A stretch of DNA of 64,000 nucleotides from Gordius sp. MW1 (Eukaryota > Nematomorpha > Gordioida > Gordea > Gordiidae), in contig OZ038526.1 in NCBI GenBank assembly GCA_964036665.1, positions 9,362,001 through 9,426,000 on the forward strand, read 5' to 3'. Shown here piece after piece: positions 47,460 to 57,638 of this stretch. Numbering within the stretch: position 1 is the stretch's first letter; each line of letters begins with the position of its first letter. The position numbers and the translations under genes are program-made. Below the pieces are notes generated by a model. The model did no database searches. It saw only the letters and a list, made by a program, of their open reading frames with translations, and was not told the origin of the DNA.

Positions 47460-48535
47460 GTGAGGATTTTATCAAATTTAACTGTTTTATATTAATTATT
47501 AATTTGATTTACCACTTTTAAGTGGGTTCTACTAGCCAAAGCTTTTTGTGTTTTTACTACCAAAATCTTTTAAAAATGATGCAGCATATATGACCTACGA
47601 TTCAACAGTGATCCTGCTATATTTAAAAAAATATATAAATGTTTAGACGGGCGCAGTTAGAAATAGAGGGGGGATGTTCGGAAATGCATTTTAGAGGCGG
47701 TGACGATGGATTTTAAATTTTTAAAAGAAAATGGGGGGGGGGGGGGGGGGTGGGTGGAGGAAATTTGATCTTTGTTATAGCATATAATATGATATTGCTC
47801 GAGTACAGGTAAAAAATTATTTAAACATATTCATTTACTTTTAATATTAATAATACTAAATAATTAATTTGCAGGTGAATTAGTGTTAATGACGTATTTG
47901 AAACTTATATAATATAACTTATCTTAATGTTTGAATATAGTTTTGGTCCAACATAAAAACAGCCCCAACAATAAAACAAACCTGACATTGGATTAAATTT
48001 ATGCATCCGGATAACTTACTGAAAATTTAAAATATCATGTTATAAAGATTATTAGGATAGTTAGAAAAGTGCATGTGCGAAATCTTCAATGATATTGCCC
48101 TTTTTTATGAATTTAAATAATTTTTAATATATAACGGATTATATATTTAAAAATTAATCTTGATTGATTAGATTTATATGTAGCCAAGCATAGTCATTAC
48201 AATTCAATATATAAATTGCATAGCAATTAATATAAATTAAGGACTATGAAATGTATCTTAAATTTAATAGGATCATAAACTGCCGAAATTGGTTTGTAAA
48301 TGACCAATTACTATAGTAATAAACTAGACTAGTAAATTATTATTAAAGTAATGAAAAGCTTGTTATATATTGACAATATTGACATTACAGGGTATTTTAG
48401 TTTTGATAGAGCTAGTTTTTTTATTAAGGCACAATTATATATTAAATATAATAAAAGTAATTTAAATGTATAAATTTAATGATAAATTAATTATGCTTTA
48501 CTTATAATGTAATACTAATTTATAAAACGTCTAAA
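47460..48535. other. Neurexin-like intron 1, left part
   Basis: AT-rich intron sequence with a run of 18 G at 47733-47750 and one isolated hairpin sequence (ATAAATTGCATAGCAATTAA at 48211-48230). I looked for a Cys-rich EGF exon here and found none. Confidence 0.6.
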
Positions 48536-48703
48536 CTAACAAATAGAGCTGTTAAAATTACTATTCCACAGTAACTAGTTAAGTTACCATTATAGGAACA
48601 TTTTTTCTAAAGTAACTGAATACAGTTCCAGTTACTTACCTGAGGGAGCTAGTTACATTAAAAGTTACTCTAGTAAAGTGAAAAATAAATATTGTTATAA
48701 TTT

Positions 48704-48880
48704 TTAACGCAAATAAAAGTTACATGGTAGTATATGGTGATTCGATCTCAATAAAACGTTATAATCTATAAAGTCGTCTAATAAGCTTGTCCGCTTTTCA
48801 CTAAATATTAGTTTACCAAGACTAAATAGGCGCTTGACGGGGGCGCTGGATTGTAAGGTTACATTTAATTTAATAAAAGG
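48704..48880 (-). pseudogene. hAT transposase C-terminal fragment
   Basis: Minus-strand frame NVTLQSSAPVKRLFSLGKLI followed by FSEKRTSLLDDFIDYNVLL, ending at TAA (48704-48706). This matches the hAT dimerisation end with the LFS.G....EKR pattern. The rest of the transposase is not visible. It shows that the outer element once had, or derives from, a minus-strand transposase. Confidence 0.7.
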
Positions 48881-49184
48881 TTATTTCAATGTAGGAAAAT
48901 TATCAAATATTTTTAAATATTCATCGTTATTATTAGAATTACTAAAAGTGTGAATGCACTCTTAAATCCTTTCCGACTTTAAAAGTTTAAAAAAATCTTA
49001 CCTAATGGATTTAATTATGTCCTGTAGTATAGGAGCTGAGGAGCTGATTTGTAAGTCATCTTGGGGACAATTTTCATACAAATATCATCTTCTTGGTTTC
49101 TTTTTTATTTAAAGGAAAGTAGTTATCAAAGAATAGCCAAGGTGTTTTGCTTTAAATTTCCATGTAAAATTAAAACTTTTGTAG

Positions 49185-49790
49185 GGGGGGGGGGCACAGG
49201 GACCCATATCAGTAGAGGCATAGCCTCTGCTAGGGGAGGGAGGGTAATTGTCAATGTTAGCCAAAAAACGAAAAAAATAATTTCGATCCACATTTTGGCC
49301 AATGGTCATTTTTTTCCATCGGCCAGCAGCCAGCGGACGGCCAAAAAGTCATAATAGCAATGGTAGTAACAGGAACAATCATAATAGTCAAAAAAAACGA
49401 GAGAGAAAAAACTTGGATTCACATTTTGGCCCATGGTCATTTTTTTCATTGGTCAGCACCCAGCGGACGGCCAAAAAGTCTTATTATCAATGGTAGTAAT
49501 AGAATCATAAGAGTCAAAATAACATAAATTGCATAGCAATTAAAACCCGGGATTCGAACCCAAAAACTAGTTTAAAAATTGCATAGCAATTAATTAATAA
49601 TAGCAATTATTAACACAGCTAGGGAGATAGAGATAAGGGGTGGGGCATCTTACGCATTAATTTAAAAAATCGAAGCGTGTGTAGATTAATTGGGTGCGGA
49701 CGCGTTCGGTGCGTTACGTTACTTCGGAGGTGCGTTACGTTACTTCGGAAAATGGAAAGCGAGCCCATAAATTGCATAGCAATTAATAAT
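49185..49790 (-). repeat. Hairpin-ended repeat, two-unit copy
   Basis: Begins with a G11 run and GCACAGGGACCCATATCAGT, contains two GGCCAATGG/GGCCCATGG units (about 49297 and 49428) and GGGATTCGAACCC (49549-49561), and ends GAGCCCATAAATTGCATAGC at 49761. Two further hairpins lie at 49523-49540 and 49575-49590. Same order as 35810-36750. It sits inside the outer hAT. Confidence 0.75.
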
Positions 49791-50646
49791 ACAAGCTTAT
49801 AATTAAAATATAATTGATGCAATAACCTTTATCATTATTATATTAAAAGTTACAAATGGCTTAATGATCAAAATTTCGATGTAAATTTAGCAAAAATTTT
49901 AATTATTTTTTAGTATATATTCAGTATATTTATATAATAAATTATAATACTTGTTCTAACAGGATGGGTTATTTATTCGAAATAGTTTTTAAATATTTAA
50001 ATTTAACCCGCGAAGGAAATTTAAAGCGATGAACACAAACTAGAGGTTAACTATATTATTTGATATAATGAATTTTAAATTTATAATAGGGAACTGTAAC
50101 TTTAGTTGAATAGTTATTGAATTAATGTAACTAACTACAGTTACCAGTGGCGTAGCTAGGGGGGGGGGCCCAGGGGGCCCGGGCCCCCCCAAGAGCAAAA
50201 ACCGGGCACCATGGGCCCCCCCAAGGGAAAAAGTGGGCCCCCGGGCCCCTTCCACCATTATTTTTTTTATCTTAATTAAGAAACAATATAAAGATTATTA
50301 TTATTGTTTCTGAATAAAAGTTTTACGAGTTTCAAAGCCCAAATATTTGTTTAATAAATGCAATTACAACGGTTAATAGCCTAATATTAATTTTAAATGA
50401 TATTAGAAATGAGGACCACTATCAAATTCTTTATAATAAGGCAAAAGATTTAGCTGCATTTTTTGATTTATTACCTTCTAAACGTGTTAAAAAACCAAAA
50501 AATAAGACACATTTTACTCTTTTGAATCTACTAATTCATTAATTGATTTCAAAATTGATTTATATTATCCTATCATTGATAGAATAATAGCAGAATTAAA
50601 CATAAGATTTTCGAAAATTAATTGTAATTTATTTAAGTCCTTAGAG

Positions 50647-51564
50647 CAGGGGTGGGCAACGCGGCGCCCGCGGGCGCCATGGCGCCCCCGATCGATTTTT
50701 AATGCGCTCTCGCTGGACTAATGTAAATGTATGATCTAATAACACGCACGTCTATTTTGTTAGTGTGTGATCGTATTTCGAATAGACCACGCGTAGACTG
50801 TGCATTTAAAACTACCAAGTAAACCGTATTAATTCTTTTCTTTCAAAACCCTTCATGGATAAATGTAAAAGAAGAACATATTATTTTAACGATGAATGGG
50901 AACATCTATATTGTTTCGTTGATTACCTAGAGAGGTGTATTTGTTGTGTAATAATAGTGTTGCGATTCCCAAGAAAAGTAATATTGAACGACATTTTAAC
51001 ACCGTTCATACAAATTTTGATAGTGACTATCCAATGAACTCTGAAATTAGAAGAAATAAAATTATTTCTTTAAAATCTTTAAGAACTAACCAGCATAGTT
51101 TTTTACTAAACCACTAACAACATAAAGCAGCAACGATCGCGTCATATAAATTATCGCATTTGCTAGCTAAGAATAAAAAACCATTTACAGATGGAGAATT
51201 AGTGAAAGAAGCATGTTAGAAGCTGCTGATTCACTTTTTGAAAATTTAAAAATAAAAAGGAAATAGTTTCAGCTATAAACACGTTGCAATTATCAGCACG
51301 AACTGTTACTAGAAGAATTGAAGTAATTGCGGAGAATTTGGAGGCAGAATTAGCAGATGATATGGAAAATTGTATTTTCTTTTCGCTACAGATGGATGAA
51401 TCGACAGACGTTACAAGTATATCACTATTAGCAATATAAAGTTATAAAAATGTGTTTTTTTTTAATGCCTATTAATACCTGTTGATTATCTATAAAATAT
51501 GCGCCTTCGGTGATTTTTAAATTTAGTATTGCGCCCTTAAGGACAAACAGGTTGCCGACCCCTG
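50647..51564 (+). mobile_element. Inner hAT of the nest (CAGGGGTGGGCAAC family)
   Basis: 918 bp. Termini CAGGGGTGGGCAAC and GTTGCCGACCCCTG are inverted with one mismatch. Perfect 8-bp flanks CCTTAGAG (50639-50646 and 51565-51572). It contains remnants of a transposase of the GTF2IRD2/ZBED-like group. Confidence 0.93.
50855..51440 (+). pseudogene. hAT transposase N-terminal part (inner element)
   Basis: Starts MDKCKRRTYYFNDEWEHLYC, continuing one frame over as LLCNNSVAIPKKSNIERHFN and TVHTNFDSDYP: a Cys2-His2-like BED finger. It is followed by FTDGELVKEA, VSAINTLQLSARTVTRRIEV and SLQMDESTDVTSISLLAI (the last contains the first catalytic Asp region of hAT proteins). Frames shift several times and the C-terminal half is deleted. 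This domain order matches transposases related to general transcription factor II-I repeat protein 2. Confidence 0.75.
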
Positions 51565-53337
51565 CCTTAGAGGGTTTAAACCCTTCATCCTTTTGCGATA
51601 AATCTCTTCTATCAGAAATAATTAACCATTATGAATAAAAACTGGAAGACGGCGAAATAAATATGGCAACACTTTTTGTAAACCATTATAACTCTTTATC
51701 TTCAAATAAAATGCAATGATATATTTTCACTTATTAAAATTTTGCCCTCAGTAGTGTTTCCAAATTGTATTATTTTGCTTAAAATAATTTTAACTATCCC
51801 AATAACTTCAGGTTCATGCGAAAGATCGTTCTCACTGCTAAAACGGATTAAAATTTATCTTCGTTCCACAATTGGACAAGATAGGTTATCTTCCTTAGCT
51901 TTATTGAGCTTAGAACATGACTTTATAAATGTTATTCCCCCGGATGATATTATAAATTCGTTTGCAACATCGAGTAAAAGGCGTAATGAACTACTATTAA
52001 AAGACTAATTTTAATATTTAAAATTATCTGGGCTTTTAAACTTGTTTTAAGCTTTTTAACACTTTCAAAATATATTAAAATATTATTTAATTTACAAAAA
52101 TTCCATCCTAGTTTCAATTTAATTGTTTATCTCACATGCTTATTGTTTAACATATCTTGCATATTTTTATGTACCTACCACATGCACATATAAAGCCAAT
52201 AGTTTTCCAAAAAATTGTTTGTACACCATTTTTCCCCCTTTTTTAGTGATATCCCATCATAAGTTTGATAAATTAATATTAATAACCAATTCCTGCATTT
52301 TATAGACAATTGTTAACGCATCAAAACTTTCAAGGGATAAAACTCCTAAAAAAAATCATTATGTTTGTCTTTGGACGCTAAGTTGTTCTGTGCATCTCAC
52401 ATCTCTAATTTCATCTAAAATTGTCAAATAAAATTTTGATTCATTTAATTTTGACAGAATATTTTTAGGTTCATTTAGCCGTTAAATTTATTAGTTCTTT
52501 TTAATTTTTAGGTGGTGAAGGGGGGGGGGTTGTGCAAATATATCTATAATATCAAGGGGCAATAACTTCTAAATACTAATATTAATTTCATAATTAATTT
52601 TTTATATCTTATGTTATAATTGCGCCTTTTGAGGATCTAACCTAAAAAAGGCTTTTACATGTTCTCATTGTTTTCCTGATATAAATGCTGCCTGAAAATG
52701 CTGCCAATATTGCATATGTAAAATTAAAATTTGTTATATAAATGGCCAAGATTCTTTGGGTTGTGGCAATAATTTTTATAAAAACTTTGTTATATAGTTT
52801 TTTAACTATTTGCATTATTTTTTAAAATGTCAACGATTTCTTGTCAATATCCCCGTTCAACTTTTACCCTTACAAACTTATTATACCATGTGAAATTTTC
52901 TACATTGTTTTAACTACATCACTTTGTTTTATTTATGAATAAATTTTATTAATTTTATGCCCTATAAACATGAGGGGACATATTAGTGTGATATAAATAG
53001 AAAAAATACACAAAGTAGTAGCGGAATTTTAAGTTTGTCCAACGTTTATGAAAGAAAATTTTTTTAATTGCATTTGACCCATGGTCGTATTTAGGTTTTG
53101 GATTGGGGGGTGGGCAAAACATATCTTTTATTCTTAAAGGTGTGGGTAGGAAAATTTTTCTGTCCCCCCCCCCTATTTGACCAGCTCAGCCCCCCCAAGG
53201 CAAAAAGGCTAGCTACGCCACTGACAGTTACAGTTCCTCTGAAGTCAATAATTAATTACAGTTACATTTCTGAAGAAAAGGTACTAGTTTCAGGAACTAG
53301 TTACACTTAACTTGTTATTAACAGCTCTACTAACAAG

Positions 53338-54370
53338 GCTCCAATACTATAACGAATCGTAGAATGCGTCAGCTATAGATTCACAAATTTCATAGCTTAA
53401 ATAACTTCTTTGAAAAGATTTATAATAACTGATTTTATGTACCCTTCTAAACGATTTGCTGATAAATATAATTTTGCTAATTAATAAATATTAGACGTAG
53501 AATGAGATTGTATTAAATTAGAATGTTTTTAATTTATTTAGTACCTTGACATTTAGGTTGACGAGCTTCTGGTTAGTTCCTTTATAATAGGATAATACAA
53601 AAATTTAAATTTTTGCCATACATTTTTTAAAATATAAAATTTGATTACTCTCCCGCTTTTTAGATAGGCCGTTTATAAGCTTAGCTAGAATAAATTTTTA
53701 ACCATATATATTTAATTTATCAAATGCTTAACTTTAGAATATATTTGATACCTTATTTGCTCAATTCTGAATTTGTAACTCATTCTATCCTAAGTTCTCA
53801 TCAGCGTTTTAAAATTATAATCTAGGTTTAGAGAGGCAAAACCCTTAAAGTGTTTATTTGCTCAGGTATTCAATAATGTTCAATTTCACATAACATAAGT
53901 TAAAGACAAAGCGCAAAACTATTCCAGTATCCATAATAATAATTTTTCCATTTACTGTGAGCATTGCATAAAGACTTTACTTTAATATTAAAACTTAGAT
54001 TAATATTAATATGAATATAAAAGATGCTTAAAATTTAATTTTTTTGCCTATTTAGAGGATTTATGGTCTTAAAAATCTACATTTTGGGCTAAATTGTAAA
54101 TTTTTTCAAATTTTAAGGAATCATCTAACAAGCCTACATTTTTCTATGTTTTATATTGCATTCAATCTTCATATTATTATTGTAAAGAAGCTACATCTAA
54201 AAATTTTAAATTATATTTTACAAACCATTAACGAGATAAGAAATTTGCATGGAAAATATAGTTCGTTAAATGTTTGTATGCATATTTTCGCCGTTTATAA
54301 ATAAAAATATTCATATTTTTAAAACATTATCAGAATATTTTATTTTTATATTTGATTATTTATTAATTAG
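53338..54370. other. Neurexin-like intron 1, right part
   Basis: AT-rich intron ending in the acceptor TATTAATTAG/AT at 54370. No EGF-coding exon is seen. Confidence 0.6.
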
Positions 54371-54762
54371 ATTTTACTACATCACCCCAACTCTCATTGT
54401 CTGGAAGAGAAAGTATTTCAACCAACGATCTTGCCCCTGAAAATGGCGAAAAGAGCCTAGAATTGTCTAGATATTTATCATATCCATCTAGTGAATCCGC
54501 TAATGATCACGAGGGACTTGGCATCTTATACACTAGAGAAGAATTAAGTATATCATTTAAGACTCGGACGCTGGATGGGCTTTTGTTTTATAATGGAATG
54601 GGAAGCAACTATCTAAGCTTGCGCCTAAAGAACGGCTCCTTGTCTATAAGCACGAACCATGATACAGAAGCGTTCACTTTCAGCTCTATACAATCCTTTC
54701 AGAATCTAGTTATCGCAGACGGAGCATGGCATACATTAAAAATTAGCAGAGACATACAAAAC
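54371..54762 (+). CDS. Neurexin-like gene, exon 2 (LNS2, first part)
   Basis: The acceptor ATTAATTAG precedes 54371. The first two bases complete the codon begun by the last base of exon 1 (Asn). The product runs through a Ser-rich linker into LNS2: ELSISFKTRTLDGLLFYNGM, YLSLRLKNGSLSIS, DGAWHTLKISRDIQN. The donor is AAC/GTATGT at 54763, phase 0. The residues SFKTRT.DGLL..NG and W(H)...ISR are the diagnostic LNS core. The extra residues of the open frame after 54762 are intronic. Confidence 0.85.
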
Positions 54763-55053
54763 GTATGTTGGGATATTCATAAAAAATATTGAGTCGAATT
54801 GTAGCAGATAAGTTAATGATTAGGATATATGCACCAGGCTATTAATGCAAGCTTTGCCAAATTATTGTTGTAATTTTGTAATTAATTTTTAATATACAAA
54901 TTAAAAATTTATCAAATCTTATTGTGTAGACGTATAGACCTCATAACCTAAAAATTATTTTATGAGGTATAAAATTTTACGATGTATTATATTACGAATT
55001 TAATCTATATAATTGTTTCAATTTACTGATGATCCATTTATATGATATTTTAG

Positions 55054-55077
55054 CTTTTGCCGTCGATGACTATGCTA
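55054..55077 (+). CDS. Candidate 24-nt microexon (splice site 2 position)
   Basis: TGATATTTTAG/CTTTTG ... GCTA/GTAAGTAT: a good acceptor and a near-consensus donor enclose exactly 24 nt. The flanking exons 2 and 3 both meet in phase 0, so eight codons (LLPSMTML) can be included or skipped without changing frame. Vertebrate neurexins have alternatively spliced short exons (site SS2) at this point of LNS2, between the ISR-type strand and the VDG strand. Inclusion is inferred, not shown. Confidence 0.5.
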
Positions 55078-55263
55078 GTAAGTATATAATTACATAAACC
55101 TTAATATGAAAAGTTAATAGTCGAAATTTATTATACACCTAGAAACAGCAGATCTTCCAGTTCAAGGTAGTAATCAGCTTTGATTGCAATGCATTATCTA
55201 TAGTTATAATTTATTGTCTAAAATGTTATCTGCGTAAATGCTATAATTTGATTTAATTCATAG

Positions 55264-55422
55264 ATCCACATAAACATTGATGGAAAGTTTAAAGATAAAT
55301 TCTCAACCACTACCTCAAGCCCATTTTTCTCAAGCAAAGTAATGTTTCTAGGCGGCTCACAGTATTATAAAGGCTCCACGCCTCCACCCGAGAGGGATAA
55401 TTTCGTGGGTTGCCTTCAAAAA
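55264..55422 (+). CDS. Neurexin-like gene, exon 3 (LNS2, second part)
   Basis: 53 codons between ATTCATAG/ATC and AAA/GTAAAA, phase 0 at both ends. It reads IHINIDGKFKDKF, then VMFLGGSQYYKGSTPPPERD and NFVGCLQK: the VDG strand, the GG loop and the F.GC that close an LNS domain. Joined to exon 2 it gives ISRDIQN-IHINIDG without a gap. Confidence 0.85.
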
Positions 55423-55449
55423 GTAAAACAATATCGCTTTTAGATATAT

Positions 55450-55615
55450 ATCAGAGATAAAGGGAGGCATAGAGCAGCCTCTTCCCTCCCCCCCCAAATC
55501 CAAAATTTCTTTATTTTAAATAAGATTATAAATAGAAATTAAAAAAGTCATTATTTTTCCTCCCTAAGTCATTGCCCTCTCCCTCTAATTCAAATCTTGG
55601 CTGTGCCCTCGTCTA
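55450..55615. mobile_element. MITE relic (GGCGTAG-like) in intron 3
   Basis: G/A-rich start, a C9 run, and an end CTTGGCTGTGCCCTCG resembling the degraded C-rich half of the GGCGTAG MITEs. No target-site duplication is clear. Confidence 0.4.
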
Positions 55616-56296
55616 TATTTAGTTAACAAAAATAACCTAACTACCTCTTTTCATTCCTTTTAATTATTAATGATTTTCGAATAGCATACTTTTTGCAATT
55701 ACAAGGTGTAGAATGTGTAACGTGAGACCAAACAAATTTTTTAATCATCAATCACTCAAGCTCCTCTCATCTTAAACCGGCTATAACCATAAATTATTAA
55801 ACGTATAAATATATTTTTAGACTTTTAAAATTGTTATAGAGTTTATATTAATTAGTTAACATAACACTTTTTTAATTGCGCATGTAAACATTCTGTAGAT
55901 TAACTGTTGTTAAATGTTTAATTCAAATCAAGATTTATTTCTACATATTTTGCTAAGAGAACACAGGTCTATAATAAATTTGAGGCAAAGCTAAAAAAAA
56001 AGAATTTTTGTACTCTATTATTCTTTGCTAATCAAGGATTAATGACTATAAATACAATGACACTCCATAATTTATAATCAACTCCAAATACGCAAAAATC
56101 GAAGCATTTTATTATTCACGTAGGAAATAATAAATTTTTAAGATTTTAGCGATAACAAATGTTTTTTGGGTAAATAACGCCCAAATAGAATAAGTACTAT
56201 TTGATTATTAAACAATATTATTCATTAATTTCATTTATATTAGATTTTTTATTAAGTTCCTAACAATAATTTTTTAAATAATAATTTTTCGCTCAG

Positions 56297-57199
56297 GCCA
56301 TATGGAAACTTGACGGCCTCCGAATGGACATATTGAACCTTGTTGCAATTAATCACCCATTCTTTAGGCAAAGAGGTAACATCAAATATAATTGTGCTCA
56401 ACTACCAATTAAACCTGTTATCGCAACTCAAACACTATATTCTAAAGCTAAGATAGGCCTATCATCACCAGATTCATATATAGATTTAAGACAACCTCTA
56501 GTATCATACATTCAGGATTTGAATCATACTTTCAATGGCACGAGTTTACAGTCTATTTCGTTTGTAATCAAAAACACCAAATCAGATGGTTTAATAATGT
56601 CTATGCTAGTCCCTACAATCTCAAACAATCCCGACGGCGCCATCATTTTAGCTATCGAACTTATTGGTGGGTCTCTAAGATTTTTAATTTTTGTCAAAAG
56701 CCACGCAATTCTCTCAAACTCGTCCTATAATAGACACCTACACACGCTGGACGTTCTCATCAAACAACGCCATGGACCTACTGCTAACAAAGTCGGTCCT
56801 TCATATGGCGATTATTCTTACACGCATCTTATAAATGTGAATAAAGTCGCGCCGCTAGCAGATAGGATATTGGACGATTTGGAAGTGGTAGGAGATGAGT
56901 GTTCATCAACAGCTGTTAGGTTGTTATTCAAGAGCGGAGGTGTGCTAAAAATGGAAATTAATGGAATCAATGCTGGACAATTAAAAGTATCAAAAAGCAA
57001 CGCCACATCTCTATCAGCATTTTTAACTAACCTGTTGCTTAACCGAAGCCAAATAATTCTAGGAAAAACGCCATTGCTTAAGAGCTTCCCTCATATAGAA
57101 CATAGGAAGGAAATTTGGTCATCTTCTGTCTCCCGTGGTTTTGTGGGTTGTATCGAGAACCTTAAGATCAATGATATTGCAATAAATCTTGGACATATT
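56297..57199 (+). CDS. Neurexin-like gene, exon 4 (LNS2 end + LNS3)
   Basis: TTTTTCGCTCAG/GCC starts the exon in phase 0, nine codons before the first Met. The first 40 residues finish the LNS2 linker (GNIKYNCAQLP with its Cys, like the VAFKC segment of neurexins). LNS3 follows: LQSISFVIKNTKSDGLIMSM, AIELIGGSLRFLI, SQIILGKTP, then EIWSSSVSRGFVGCIENLKI, closely matching the neurexin EVW....YVGCI pattern. The donor is placed at ATT/GTACTA (57200), a weak site chosen because it gives phase 0 and joins exon 5. Confidence 0.85.
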
Positions 57200-57499
57200 G
57201 TACTATATAGAAAAACATCAAGCAAACATTATTTTTTAAGTAATTTCATTTTAAGCTAATACAAAATACACTGTTGATCGTTAACATATTTTTCCATAAA
57301 TGAACTCATTTTGATAATACCAACATAACATAATAGGAGAGAAAGATAATTTAATGTGACTTTAATGATAATTTTGGTTAATGCTTATGCATAACAATCA
57401 AATAAATTATTTTTATACATATGATGATGATAACAATGAGTCTTAACGAATAATAATTTTGAATGATGATCAATAATACTATTTTGGGGGTATGTAGAG

Positions 57500-57638
57500 A
57501 ATTTGTCCGAATGTTCGATGAAGAAAAATCAGTCATGCGTTCAAGCTAACTGCATGAATCTAAAACAAGTATGCAAGTCATCTATTACGTGTGAATGCGG
57601 TTCCGAACAGCTCGTGATCAATCCACTAGCCTTTAGAG
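57500..57638 (+). CDS. Neurexin-like gene, exon 5 (EGF-like)
   Basis: TATGTAGAG/AAT ... AGAG/GTAATT, entering in phase 0 and leaving in phase 1. It encodes SECSMKKNQSCVQANCMNLK, QVCKSSITCECG and SEQLVINPLAFRG. The spacing of the first five cysteines and CxC fit the second EGF domain of alpha-neurexins, but the last EGF cysteine is missing. LAFRG aligns with the LSYDG that opens LNS4. Confidence 0.75.

Larger units (their letters stand above)
50386..52008 (+). pseudogene. hAT transposase of the middle element, interrupted
   Basis: Left pieces: NEDHYQILYNKAKDLAAFFD (about 50410-50469), then, after a shift, IDLYYPIIDRIIAELNIRFS up to the insertion. Right pieces: LNPSSFCDKSLLS just after it, then the dimerisation domain 51742-52008 (PITSGSCERSFSLLKRIK, SSLALLSLEHD). 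The organisation resembles ZMYM1-like hAT transposases. The inner element's 8-bp target lies within the frame, so the insertion broke a coding sequence. The N-terminal half is missing and stops are present. Confidence 0.75.
50145..53223 (+). mobile_element. Middle hAT of the nest (GGCGTAGC family)
   Basis: Inverted termini CAGTGGCGTAGCTAG / CTAGCTACGCCACTG (15 bp perfect), with long G and C runs beside them. Perfect 8-bp flanks ACAGTTAC (50137-50144, 53224-53231) lie inside the outer element. It carries plus-strand transposase pieces and was later split by the element at 50647-51564. Confidence 0.93.
48544..53329 (-). mobile_element. Outer hAT of a three-level nest
   Basis: Perfect 12-bp inverted termini TAGAGCTGTTAA / TTAACAGCTCTA. 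Flanks CTAACAAA (48536-48543) and CTAACAAG (53330-53337) match at 7 of 8. Subterminal GTTAC/GTAAC motifs occur at both ends. It carries the C-terminus of its own transposase on the minus strand (48704-48865). It was later split by the hairpin repeat (about 49185-49790) and by the hAT at 50145-53223. Confidence 0.9.
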
